Part shown: positions 19,424-28,314 of the stretch, piece by piece | Numbering within the stretch: position 1 is the stretch's first letter | Layout of the letters: the number at the start of each line of letters is the position of its first letter | NCBI RefSeq assembly: GCF_015533855.1 | Contig: NZ_AP024154.1 | Location: forward strand, 3,044,501 to 3,108,500 | Length of the DNA: 64,000 nt | Direction of reading: 5' to 3' | Origin: Echinicola sp. 20G | Lineage (GTDB): Bacteria; Bacteroidota; Bacteroidia; Cytophagales; Cyclobacteriaceae | The notes under the pieces: generated by a model | The model's database searches: none | Seen by the model: the letters and a program-made list of their open reading frames with translations, nothing else | Told to the model about the DNA's origin: nothing | Made by a program: the position numbers and the translations under genes

Positions 19424-20818
19424 CTACAAAGAGCCGTTCAGTTCCTGTTCATAAGGCGGAATCTGTACGAGGTAATCTGCAGGTTCATCGCCGAGCCCAT
19501 ACTGAAAGCCATCTACCGTTCTATCTGCATGGACTTTTCTTTGCGGATCTCCCAAAAGTCTTCTCACGTCCATCCAACGGATACTACCCCTAAAAGCCAG
19601 TTCTTTTCGTCTTTCCAACAGAATGATATCAAGGGCTTCTTCTTGACCGGAAGCCGTATAGGGCCTGAAGCTCTCCGGTAAATGACGCCTTTCCAATAAA
19701 TAGTTCAACGCTGCCAACCCCGATTCACTGTCCCCCAACCTGGCCAGGCATTCTGCCTTGTTGAGATAAAGCTCATCGGTGGCCAATCCCCCAAAAACCA
19801 AATAACTTCCCGTATAGCTGCCCCTGAAATTGGCCAGGCCATTGTTTTGGGGATCTTCGAAGTAGTAGAACTGCTTTCTCAGGTCACCTTCTGCATATTT
19901 ATCGTATAGTGCTGGATGTACAAAAGCCTGTGAACTGTAAAGGTAGGAATAGGCAGGAAGCTGGCTGTGGAAGATTACCTCTGGGTTGAATTCCAGGAAG
20001 GTTTCGCCGTCATCGGATAGGTCTACCTCTCCGGAGGCTTCCAGCTGGGCCAAGTCCATCAGCTGTGCCTGTGCCTCCAAAGTTTTATTGGCATAGCGTA
20101 AGGCTGCTTCATAGTCCCCCTTGACCAAATAGAACCTACTGAGCATGCCCCATGCGGCTTTCTGGGTCGGGGAATACGGATAGTTGGCCGTGCCCGGGAG
20201 AAGGTCTGCTGCTTCCAATAGGTCCTCTTCGATCAATCGATAGGTAGTCTCCAGATCGGAAATGGCCGGTCTTTCATTCACATTGGCATTTCGCTTCAGT
20301 GGCAAACCCTGGACCGGATTTTCCGATGAGCCAGATGGGTAGGGGGCGGCGAAATATTGGCTCAGCTCAAAATAATGGCTGGCACGGTAAAACAATGCCT
20401 TGCCTTTGATGGTGTTCATCATTTGCTGATCGGATGATGATTGTGGCGCTATGTCCCGAAGTTTCTCCAATACCACATTGGAATAGAATATGGCAGCATA
20501 GGGAGCGGACCAAGCGTCCATTTTTCCGGTGTCATCGGCCAGGTCCATGGACCAGGTATAAGCCTCACGCTCCCACTGGTAGGAAAAGCCCTGTAATCCC
20601 TCGTCAGTGGTATAATAGTCGTCGGCAAGGATGATCCCCAGGTGCAGGCTGTTGTTCATGTATTGGGTAAACTCCAATAGGGCTGCCAGGTCATCCAGGG
20701 ATTCGGGAACCACAAGGCTCTTTTCGGGCTTTTCATCCAGGAACTCCTCACAGGAGCTCAGCAAGTGGACAATGCTTATGATCATAATGGTAAGGATGGG
20801 TTTGAGGGTATGGTTCAT
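19424..20818 (-). CDS. SusD/RagB-family lipoprotein
   Basis: 464 residues. The lipoprotein signal ends at Cys23 (VHLLSSC-EEFLDEKP). The TPR scaffold is visible in IKGKALFYRASHYFELSQYF, YSPTQKAAWGMLSRFYLVKG and the C-terminal LLERRHLPESFRP and RKELAFRGSIRWMDVRRL segments, the last being a SusD signature. It is shorter than the glycan-type SusD at 9247 and belongs to the version that travels with TlpA-like proteins. GC content is clearly higher than in flanking regions. It lies downstream of its SusC partner, with a repeat-rich 0.6 kb gap between them. Confidence 0.92.
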   Translation of the reverse strand: MNHTLKPILTIMIISIVHLLSSCEEFLDEKPEKSLVVPESLDDLAALLEFTQYMNNSLHLGIILADDYYTTDEGLQGFSYQWEREAYTWSMDLADDTGKMDAWSAPYAAIFYSNVVLEKLRDIAPQSSSDQQMMNTIKGKALFYRASHYFELSQYFAAPYPSGSSENPVQGLPLKRNANVNERPAISDLETTYRLIEEDLLEAADLLPGTANYPYSPTQKAAWGMLSRFYLVKGDYEAALRYANKTLEAQAQLMDLAQLEASGEVDLSDDGETFLEFNPEVIFHSQLPAYSYLYSSQAFVHPALYDKYAEGDLRKQFYYFEDPQNNGLANFRGSYTGSYLVFGGLATDELYLNKAECLARLGDSESGLAALNYLLERRHLPESFRPYTASGQEEALDIILLERRKELAFRGSIRWMDVRRLLGDPQRKVHADRTVDGFQYGLGDEPADYLVQIPPYEQELNGSL

Positions 20819-21430
20819 ATTTATAGTATTTAGTCGTTAGTATTGAGTCTTGAGACTTATTTACGGTAGCGAGAATGTCCTTAGCCTACACTTCAGTTCA
20901 GTTTTCCGAGTCATTTATGGCCCCCTAGATCCCCCTTGAGGGAGACTTCTCGATATCGAAATAAGTGCCTTCCCTTAGAGGGGGGAGGTTATGAGGGGGT
21001 ATTTTTTTTCTTTCCTCTTTACTCTTTCTTCTAAAAAAAGAGTCCCGGTTTCCCGTCTGGAAACATTTCCCGCTGACGATGTTGTGTTATCAAATCATAT
21101 GAAGAAAGTATGCGGTAAGGGACTCTGTTTAGATATTAGACCCCGATAGCCATCGGGGCAAACTAGATAAAAGACTGATTCACATGAGAGAGGCTATTTC
21201 TGCACCGTCTTTGAGACCACGGTACTTCTAAAGCTCTGTTTTATTTGGTCCCTCAGCACAGCTGAAGGGACAACCCCGAAACAATCTTTTCTTTATAATT
21301 CTTGCTATTTTCATTTGATACTTATTGCTCAAAAACAAGCCCCGCCCACCGGGGTTGTTCATACAGATAATTCGATTTTTTTATAGTTATACATAAATTA
21401 TTGGTGGACGGAGCTATATCTTCCATGGGC
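20819..21430. other. Intergenic stretch between susC and susD with interspersed repeats
   Basis: No gene. It holds a CCCCCTAGATCCCCCTTGAG ... GGGGGG element (20921-21000), of the inverted C-rich/G-rich type scattered through many Bacteroidota genomes. A REP-like palindrome CCCCGATAGC/CATCGGGG lies at 21141-21158 and an imperfect hairpin GTCCCTCAG/CTGAAGGGAC near 21248-21271. SusC-SusD pairs usually sit almost back to back, so these repeats look like later insertions. Confidence 0.6.
21141..21158. repeat. REP-like palindrome, left copy
   Basis: CCCCGATAGCCATCGGGG with similar flanking words (TTAGATATTAGA before, ATAAAAGACT after). A second copy in the same orientation lies at 26233-26250, so the susC-tlpA genes lie between direct copies of the element. 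Confidence 0.55.
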
Positions 21431-24400
21431 TTAGAAACCAATCCTTAGTCCCAATGCCATGCTTCCCAGAGGTTTGCTGCTGCGGTAGTCAGGGTCCAGG
21501 GGATCGTCCTTGGCCGCTTTCCAGAGGATGCCCAGGTTATTGGCGTAGGCGTAGAACTCCACACTTTGGAAGGGCAGTGCCTGCACCTGTTTTTGGTGCA
21601 TCAGGTAACTTAGCCGGATATCCTGCAGGCGGATATGGTCTCCCTTTTCCACCAACACTTCGGATAACTGGTAAAAGGTATTCCGGTAGGTGTCCTGTGC
21701 CCCGGGCATGGAGGGCACTTGGGTAAAGGCCTCATCGCCGGGCTGCTGCCAGCGCAGGTGGTAATCGCTGTGGGTAATATTGCCGTTCATCAGTTCCCGG
21801 TAGCTGACCGAGGCCCTGCGGTAGTAATAGCCCAATCTATAACTGATATTAAAGGAAAAGGAAAGCTGCTTCCAGGTCAGGGTATTCCGCAGGGCCCCAT
21901 AACCGGTGGGACGTGCACTGCCATGATAGACCAGCTGCTCAGGCGTGGAGTTCCTGACAATGTCCCTGTAATCCTGGCTTTCTTCCCCGTCCAGGTAGCC
22001 GATGGGATTTCCGGTCTGGCCATCCAATCCTCCCCAACGGTAGCTGTGGACTGCAAACAGTGGCCTGCCCTCATAGGGGGCGATGTATTCTCCCAAATAA
22101 TTATTGGTAGGGGACATGACCTCATATTCCTCGACGGTTTCCTTTAGGGAGCTGTGCAGGAGGTTGGCCTGCCAGGATAGTGGGCCGTTCAGGATATTGG
22201 CCTGCAGGTTGATATCGATGCCCCTGGTCAGTGTGCCCGCGAAGTTGCCACGTAGCTGCGAGATGCCCGAAGTGGGCGGGAAGGGCATGTCGCCGATCAG
22301 GTCCGTTCCCCTTTTGCGGTAGACTTCCACATTACCGGAAAGCACGTCATCTTTGGTACTGAAGTCCAATGCCAGGTTGAGGATGCCGATCTTTTCCCAG
22401 CGCAGGTTGGGGTTGGGCGGGTTTTGGATCTGTGCGATCCGGATGCCAGGCACCAAGTTGAAAATCCCGGATATAAAATAGGAGGCCGTGGTATAGGCGC
22501 TGACCGATTTGTCAATATTGCCATTGTAGCCATAGGTGGCCCTGAGCTTGAGGTAGGGCAGGAAGGAGGAACGGTAAAATTCCTCACCACTGATGATCCA
22601 GCCCAGGCCCGTGGACCAGAGTGGCACTCCCTTCTGGTTGGTGTCCACCCCAAAGAGGTTGGAGGCATCCCGACGGACACTGGCAGAGAGCAGGTAGCGC
22701 CCCTGATAGGAATAGCCGGCATTGGCATACAGGGAATAGAAGCGGTCCACCAGCCCGGAGTGGCTGTTGCCATTGGGGATGGCCGAAAGGCTGCCCCGCG
22801 GATTGGTACGGTAGCGTGTCAGGAAGTCCACCGGCTCACTGAGGCCCAGGTTATCATCATATCCATAGAAGCGGCTGGCGGTGGACAGGGCAGAAAGGTC
22901 TTTGAGCTCCCATCCACCCAAAAGGGAGAGGGAGTGCCCCGAGGACCAGTCATGCTGGTAGCTGAGCTGTGCACGGGCGGTATGGCTGCGGGAGCTTCCG
23001 TTCCGCTGGTCCAGTACCCCTCCCACGGGAACGGCCGGACTGGCATTCCCATTGTCATCGAACTGCATATAGCGGTTGATGAGCAATCTTGTGGAATAGG
23101 CTTCCACGGGACTGTACTGGCGGTTTTCGGTTTGGTTCTGCCAATACTGGTACATGACCTTGGCTTTCAGCCCCGGCAATAAGTTATAGTCCAATCCGGT
23201 ATTCAGCCGGATATCCTGCTGGGTGGAGCGGTTGGATGACCTTCCGATCTCCTCCAAAGGGACATAATCCCAGTCCAGAAAACCGTCCCCTGCAGTGGCT
23301 GCCTTGTAGCGGCTGCTGAAGTCACTGATGATGGGTTTGGGAAGGCCGTTTTCATCCACCAGCTTTTCATAGGGGTGGGGGTTGGGAACCGTATTGTCCC
23401 GGTCGGACTGGGAGCGGATATAGTGCATGCCTGCCAGGAGCTCTCCCTTGCCGCCCAGTATTTTCCATTGCTGGTTGGTGTTCAGGGTAAGGCGGTCATT
23501 GGCATTGCCCACGATGCCCTCTAAGTCGCGGTCATAACCTGCCGCGAACTGGTAGCGATGGCTGCCCGAGCCACCACGTGCCTGGAGGCTGTACTGTTGC
23601 TGGACCTGCTGGCGGTAATAATACCCGGACAGGTCTTCACGGGCATCCTGTGAGGCATAGCGTTGCAAGAGGGCGTCCTTTTCTGCCCCGCTGATCAGGC
23701 CATCGGAATGGGCGATCAGGCCTTCCACCACGGGGGATAGCGGTGGACGGCTGCTTTGGTTGATGTTGCCATCGTAGAAGCCCTGTTCATATAGTTGCTG
23801 CTCTATGCCTACAAAGTCCCCAATATCCATCTGTGGGCGATAAAACAGGTCGTTCTTCTCGGTGATGTTCACACTTGAATTGAGGCTGAAGGCGGTCTTT
23901 TCACCATAATCCCCCTGTTTGGTACTGATTACGATGACCCCATTGCCCGCACGTGCACCCCAGATGGAAGCGGCAGCTGCATCCCGGAGGACCGTGATGC
24001 TTTCGAAATCATTGGGGTTGAGGTTTTCCCATGGGCCATCATAGGGAAAGCCGTCGATGACGATCAGGGGCATGGTCTCGGCAAAGAGCGTACTGCGCCC
24101 GCGGATGCTGACAGGGTCGCTGTCCGAGCCGAATCCCCGGTTGGTGATCAGGCCGGGCGTGAGGTCTTCCAGTCTGCTGAGGAGGTCGGGGCTGACCTTT
24201 CTTTCGAGCAGCTCCCGGCCCAGGTGCGCAAAGGACCCCGTGGCCCTTTCCATGGGCAGCTCCTGATAGCCTGTGGAGACCACGGTCACCGAATCCAGGC
24301 CCAGGGCGGATTCTTCCAATGCATATTGGCGTCCCACGGTAAAGGGAGCCTCAAAAGCAGCACTGACATGGCCAAGGTAGGAGATGAGCAAGTGCTGTTC

Positions 24401-24604
24401 ATCGGAAGGCCTTGAGGGCAGTTCAAAGTGGCCATCGCTATTGGTGACGGTGCGGATGGGACTGTCGCTGACTTCCACCAGGGCACCTGCCAGTGGACTT
24501 CCCGTGGATTGGGAGATGACCTGTCCCCTATAGGGGGATTCCTGTGCCGCAAGGGGATGTATCAGGTATAGCAAAAACAAGGTTAAGAGTAATATCTGTT
24601 TCAT
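21431..24604 (-). CDS. SusC/RagA TonB-dependent outer-membrane transporter
   Basis: 1057 residues with a signal peptide ending near PLAAQ. A carboxypeptidase-regulatory-like domain spans about 23-92 (GQVISQSTGSPLAGALVEV, LLISYLGHVS). The TonB-box/plug region follows (DSVTVVSTGYQELP, MPLIVIDGFPYDGPWENLNP, AAAASIWGARAGNGVIVIST), then the barrel. No STN domain is present, so no FecR-type signalling is expected. The gene is distinctly GC-rich against the AT-rich neighbourhood. It lies 10 bases after the TlpA-like gene on the same strand, so the two are co-transcribed. Confidence 0.96.
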   Translation of the reverse strand: MKQILLLTLFLLYLIHPLAAQESPYRGQVISQSTGSPLAGALVEVSDSPIRTVTNSDGHFELPSRPSDEQHLLISYLGHVSAAFEAPFTVGRQYALEESALGLDSVTVVSTGYQELPMERATGSFAHLGRELLERKVSPDLLSRLEDLTPGLITNRGFGSDSDPVSIRGRSTLFAETMPLIVIDGFPYDGPWENLNPNDFESITVLRDAAAASIWGARAGNGVIVISTKQGDYGEKTAFSLNSSVNITEKNDLFYRPQMDIGDFVGIEQQLYEQGFYDGNINQSSRPPLSPVVEGLIAHSDGLISGAEKDALLQRYASQDAREDLSGYYYRQQVQQQYSLQARGGSGSHRYQFAAGYDRDLEGIVGNANDRLTLNTNQQWKILGGKGELLAGMHYIRSQSDRDNTVPNPHPYEKLVDENGLPKPIISDFSSRYKAATAGDGFLDWDYVPLEEIGRSSNRSTQQDIRLNTGLDYNLLPGLKAKVMYQYWQNQTENRQYSPVEAYSTRLLINRYMQFDDNGNASPAVPVGGVLDQRNGSSRSHTARAQLSYQHDWSSGHSLSLLGGWELKDLSALSTASRFYGYDDNLGLSEPVDFLTRYRTNPRGSLSAIPNGNSHSGLVDRFYSLYANAGYSYQGRYLLSASVRRDASNLFGVDTNQKGVPLWSTGLGWIISGEEFYRSSFLPYLKLRATYGYNGNIDKSVSAYTTASYFISGIFNLVPGIRIAQIQNPPNPNLRWEKIGILNLALDFSTKDDVLSGNVEVYRKRGTDLIGDMPFPPTSGISQLRGNFAGTLTRGIDINLQANILNGPLSWQANLLHSSLKETVEEYEVMSPTNNYLGEYIAPYEGRPLFAVHSYRWGGLDGQTGNPIGYLDGEESQDYRDIVRNSTPEQLVYHGSARPTGYGALRNTLTWKQLSFSFNISYRLGYYYRRASVSYRELMNGNITHSDYHLRWQQPGDEAFTQVPSMPGAQDTYRNTFYQLSEVLVEKGDHIRLQDIRLSYLMHQKQVQALPFQSVEFYAYANNLGILWKAAKDDPLDPDYRSSKPLGSMALGLRIGF

Positions 24605-24614
24605 GGTTGTAGGG

Positions 24615-26171
24615 TTAGGAATTGGACATAAATTTCAAAAAGGCCAGGAGCTGATCCGGATCGGTGGGCAACTGCCCGATCCTGCTGACCTGCCCTTCGG
24701 CATTGATCAGCATCTGGGTAGGGAAGGAGCGGATACTGTAATACTCCAGCAAGGGATGGTCAAAGCCCGGGGCATGGAGGTTGAGCACATGGGAGGAGGT
24801 GAACTTGCCCTGCCCGATGCTTTTCTTCCACCGCTGTTTGTCCTTGTCCGCGGATATGGACACGATGAGGATATCCTCTTCGGTGCGGAGTTGGCTTTCT
24901 ACAGGCTTGAGGGTTCCCTCAAAGTACCACATGCAGGGCTTGCAGCCCGTGAACCAAAAGTCCACCAGGACGGTCTTGCCCTTGAAGTCCCGAAGGCTGA
25001 CAGGGTTTCCTTCCCCATCCAAGAGCGGGATATCCGATACGGTACTGCCGATCTTTTGGGCTTCATAGAGCTGGCCGATGGTTTCCCGGATCCATGGGGT
25101 TTCCACTGCCTCCAACCCCAGGTCAAAGCGATTGTTGGGATCCTCAAACTTCCGGAAGTAGCGGGCCAGGTATTTGCCATAGAGCAGGTCATGGACCACA
25201 GGACTGTACTGCCCATAGAGCTGTGTGACCGAGGTGTTTTCCACTACGGACCTCAGGGTGTTTTTATCGAGCAGGTAGTCCATATAGGGAATGCTCAGCA
25301 CCTTAATAGCATCGGGGATATGGTCTTCGGGCAAGGGAGCGATGGCATTCTTATATAGCGCCAACGCCTTAGGCCCTTTTTCGTAATTGCGCTTGAGATA
25401 GCCTACCTTTTTGCCCAGCAGCTGTCCATAGGTATCCGCTTCCAGTACCTGGATCAACTCCTCGGGCACTGCTCCCCTGTATTGGTCCAGCACCTTCCAG
25501 GCGGGATGCTTTGAAATGTCCTGCCCCAATAGGTCAGCAAGTGCGGCCATCCCTTTGGATTTGGGGCCTACAAAGCGGATCAGGGGATGGATGGAAGAAG
25601 CCTTGTCCAGGGCGTCCCGGTACCGCGGGTCCTTCACCAGTGCCTCGGCCCTGTCCGTGTACATGATGGGTGTCCTGCGGTACTGCGCATTGGCCAGTGC
25701 CAGGGAAAGGTCATACTGACAGCGGAACTTCCCGGCGTCGGGACCATCAAAGAGCAGCCTGCCCTGGTTCAGGTCGATCAGGATGCGGACGCTGTCCCCG
25801 GGGGACACATGGTATTGGTCCAGGTAGGTATGGCCATCATGGCGGATACTGAGCCAGCCATGCTGCGCAAAGGCTGGACTCTCCCAGCCGAAGGTCATGG
25901 CACCCATGCTGCCATTAAAGAGGTGGCCCCTTTCGGTAGGGAGCTGTTGTTTGAGCGGGGCAGGGATATCCGTGCGCCCATAGAGGAAGTGCTCCCAGAA
26001 TACCACTTCCACCTCCTCGATCAGCGGGTTGCTCTTGATCTCCCCATACACCACCATCGGAGCACCTTGTGACCCTCCCGGGGCGGTGTGAGGTGAAGCA
26101 ACTTGGGCATATGTCTCACTTCCTAAAAGGCATAGCAATGCCAGGAAGCAGTTTTTCGTTAATGCTTTCAT
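24615..26171 (-). CDS. TlpA-family thioredoxin-fold protein with N-terminal extension
   Basis: 518 residues from the ATG at 26171, chosen because it begins the signal peptide (KALTKNCFLALLCLLGSETYAQ, cleavage near TYAQ). Residues about 30-200 form a beta-rich region and 200-370 a helical one. The C-terminal 130 residues are a TlpA/AhpC-type thioredoxin domain: GNPVSLRDFKGKTVLVDFWF, then TGCKPC as the redox-active CxxC, IVSISADKDKQRW, and the cis-proline loop SFPTQMLI. It would act as a periplasmic thiol oxidoreductase. With SusCD directly downstream and a MauE-like and DUF6520 pair beyond, it suggests handling of a disulfide-containing peptide. Confidence 0.9.
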   Translation of the reverse strand: MKALTKNCFLALLCLLGSETYAQVASPHTAPGGSQGAPMVVYGEIKSNPLIEEVEVVFWEHFLYGRTDIPAPLKQQLPTERGHLFNGSMGAMTFGWESPAFAQHGWLSIRHDGHTYLDQYHVSPGDSVRILIDLNQGRLLFDGPDAGKFRCQYDLSLALANAQYRRTPIMYTDRAEALVKDPRYRDALDKASSIHPLIRFVGPKSKGMAALADLLGQDISKHPAWKVLDQYRGAVPEELIQVLEADTYGQLLGKKVGYLKRNYEKGPKALALYKNAIAPLPEDHIPDAIKVLSIPYMDYLLDKNTLRSVVENTSVTQLYGQYSPVVHDLLYGKYLARYFRKFEDPNNRFDLGLEAVETPWIRETIGQLYEAQKIGSTVSDIPLLDGEGNPVSLRDFKGKTVLVDFWFTGCKPCMWYFEGTLKPVESQLRTEEDILIVSISADKDKQRWKKSIGQGKFTSSHVLNLHAPGFDHPLLEYYSIRSFPTQMLINAEGQVSRIGQLPTDPDQLLAFLKFMSNS

Positions 26172-26232
26172 AGTTATTAAGGTGTTTGTAGAGAGTTGGA
26201 ATGCCTCGTCTAGCATCTTTTTAGATAAAAGA

Positions 26233-26250
26233 CCCCGATAGTCATCGGGA
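26233..26250. repeat. REP-like palindrome, right copy
   Basis: CCCCGATAGTCATCGGGA, one or two changes from the copy at 21141-21158. It is preceded by TTAGATAAAAGA and followed by ACAAAAGACTTG, so similarity extends beyond the palindrome. Confidence 0.55.
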
Positions 26251-26300
26251 CAGGATCAAGACAAAAGACTTGTTTACGGAGACGAAAACGCCCTCAAACC

Positions 26301-26340
26301 CGTCATTGAGAGGAGGAGGAACGACGACGTGGCAATCCCA
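26301..26340. repeat. Interspersed repeat of the CGTCATTG...GGCAATCC type
   Basis: The words CGTCATTGAGAGGAGGAGG and CGTGGCAATCCCA match a family of short dispersed repeats I know from many bacterial intergenic regions. Function unknown. Confidence 0.45.
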
Positions 26341-26379
26341 CTTTCCGAAGCAGCTATTTACCCTCACTTCTCCTTTGCC

Positions 26380-26408
26380 TTACTTTTTTCCATTACTGAA
26401 AAAAGTAA
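26380..26408. terminator. Strong A/T-rich hairpin
   Basis: TTACTTTTTTC and GAAAAAAGTAA form a perfect 11-bp stem with a 7-base loop. It could terminate transcription in either direction, though no expressed gene ends right beside it. Confidence 0.4.
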
Positions 26409-27264
26409 CAAAAAAAGCTAGGCCGGTGGAGCGTACTTCAAATTGGGTCGATATGGTATACGAGTCCAATAGGTTATGTCCAATTTGATTTTTGCCCAAT
26501 TGTTCCAGGCTAAAAATGAGTGGATCTCGCTGTTCCACAACGCGAGCTAACTCATTTTCTTAACGCCTTACTCAAATGTTCAAAAACCGTACGCTCCAAG
26601 GGCCGGATCATGGAACGCGGTCCGAGAACGAAGTAGTGACGGAGACGAAATCAAGTCTCACTTCTCACATCTCAAGTCTAGTGTCTTTTCCAACACTTCT
26701 ACATTTATAAGAAATTGATTAAATCCCAGCGCTAATAAAGCCCCAGGCCAGGCTGCCCTACCAGACGTTCCTTCCGGAGCGGAACGAATGCAGCCAACGA
26801 ATTGCGATAAAAGTGCATACCGATCAAATAGGTTTAATAGTTCTTTTGTGGTTTGGTATCGGTATATGAATTGATCTGAGTATTGAATTAATGGTATCGA
26901 ACCTGTGCACTAGCTCAATCCTCACGACTCAATACTCCCTACTAATTTTATATTGGATTTTTCGGTTTGCGTATAAATAGCATATCAAACTGTGTACAGC
27001 TGTTTTGGCTACTCAGACAACTTGGATTAAAAATATAGGCAGCTGAACCTTCTCTTCTAAAAGAAGACCATAAAGGATCATGATATGTAAATGATGTGCT
27101 GCCCATAATGTCTTTTTATCATTATGAGCCTCGAAAAGTGGGGATAGGACTATAGCGTGGGCTCCCATCAACCGCACTGCAAGGTTCCGACGCCTATTAG
27201 GAACGGGATTACGATAGGGCCCAACAGCTATAGAATGTACAAAAGTACATAAAATAACTGTGTG

Positions 27265-27335
27265 GGCATTAACCTACCGTCTCGTCCTAATTTAATTTGT
27301 CGGATTTTGCAGTCGAGACTCTTTTAGTTAATGCC
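27265..27335. other. Structured non-coding segment, nested inverted repeats
   Basis: GGCATTAAC (27265-27273) pairs perfectly with GTTAATGCC (27327-27335), and an inner TCTCG/CGAGA pair (27280-27284 with 27314-27318) nests within it. It lies about 120 bases upstream of the HTH gene. It could be an operator, an RNA leader element or the end of a mobile element. Confidence 0.35.
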
Positions 27336-27455
27336 TGTTAAAGGAATTATCCTTCTAAGGATCAATATATTTTATAATCGTAAATATATTTAATCTGGTC
27401 TATAATAAAAATAATTTGACCAAAAAGTAGACTAAGTTTCTTTTTCCATTTGAGA

Positions 27456-28034
27456 ATGGAAAAAGAAAATGACTTAACTTATGACCAAGAAATAGGAGAG
27501 AGGCTCAAAATGATTATGGAATACCTTGGACTTCATGTTGAGGGATTTGCTAAACTTTTAGAAATTTCCTCTAATCATACCTATTCTATCCTAAGAGGAA
27601 GAAGAAAGTTTACTCAAGACCGAGCAAAAATTTTATCTGATAAAATCTCCTCGATTTCACAAAGTGAGATTTTTGATCTTAATAGTAAAATAAAAAGTAA
27701 TATTGGTGATTCAGAATGGATGCAAGGATTCCGAGAAAATTATAAGAATAATAGAGAGTTCTTCGTCGAAAGTTGGGAAGAGAGAAAGCTATCAACCTTA
27801 ATCAGGAACAAGTTATTATATAAAAACTATTTTATGAATAGAAGGACGGTTGCTGAAGTAAGGAAAGCATGTATGGATTTGGGAGAAGTCCATATAAGTG
27901 AGAAAATCACGAAGCGACTTCTGTATTTAGTTAAAATTGGACTGATCTTCTCAGAAAAAGTACCAATAGTTTTAAAAGGAGGAGGGAAAGGTGACCGATT
28001 AATAAATGTTTATTGGCAGGAGGAAAAGTTTTAA
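27456..28034 (+). CDS. HTH (XRE-like) DNA-binding protein
   Basis: 192 residues from the ATG at 27456 (a TTG lies two codons earlier). Residues about 10-65 form a Cro/C1-type helix-turn-helix (IGERLKMIMEYLGLHVEGFA, KLLEISSNHTYSILRGRRKF). The C-terminal half is basic and ends in a winged-helix-like segment (RRTVAEVRKACMDLGEVHIS, KRLLYLVKIGLIFSEKVP, then a glycine-rich GGGKGDRLINVYW). The gene is AT-rich and opens a block of defence-like genes on the same strand, so it may be their regulator. It is not tightly linked to the next gene (280-base gap). Confidence 0.7.
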   Translation: MEKENDLTYDQEIGERLKMIMEYLGLHVEGFAKLLEISSNHTYSILRGRRKFTQDRAKILSDKISSISQSEIFDLNSKIKSNIGDSEWMQGFRENYKNNREFFVESWEERKLSTLIRNKLLYKNYFMNRRTVAEVRKACMDLGEVHISEKITKRLLYLVKIGLIFSEKVPIVLKGGGKGDRLINVYWQEEKF

Positions 28035-28314
28035 TTTAGATTTTAAGTTTGAAATTCGGTAAGGTAACCTTCATTTTATACAGGATTTTTAATGGTAAAA
28101 ATATACCCTAGATGGGGTGTTTTTAATTCACGCATTCATTAGTTTAAAGGATGTATACTATTTTAGTTGCTTTGTAATTATTTTTAAGTGTTTGAAAACA
28201 GATAATTTACCTTCATTCTATTTGAGAATAATAATTATGGAATCAAAATTATAAAATTAAATGTACAATAAGTGTATATGATCATCATCAACAATTTAAA
28301 TGAAACATACTTAA

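Larger units (their letters stand above)
26172..27455. other. 1.3 kb non-coding stretch rich in repeats and hairpins
   Basis: No gene supported. It contains a REP-like palindrome (26233-26250), an interspersed repeat beginning CGTCATTGAGAGGAGG (26301-26340), an 11-bp hairpin TTACTTTTTTC/GAAAAAAGTAA (26380-26408), a folded element GGCTAAAAATGAGTGGATCT... (26509-26560) with a relative at 47018, and a structured segment at 27265-27335. It forms the boundary between the GC-rich SusCD module and the AT-rich defence-like block. Confidence 0.6.

Noticed and set aside
22424..23182. Long + strand frames across the GC-rich susC and tlpA genes (also 24603-25358)
   Set aside because: They are antisense shadows produced by high GC content; the minus-strand products are unambiguous SusC and TlpA proteins.
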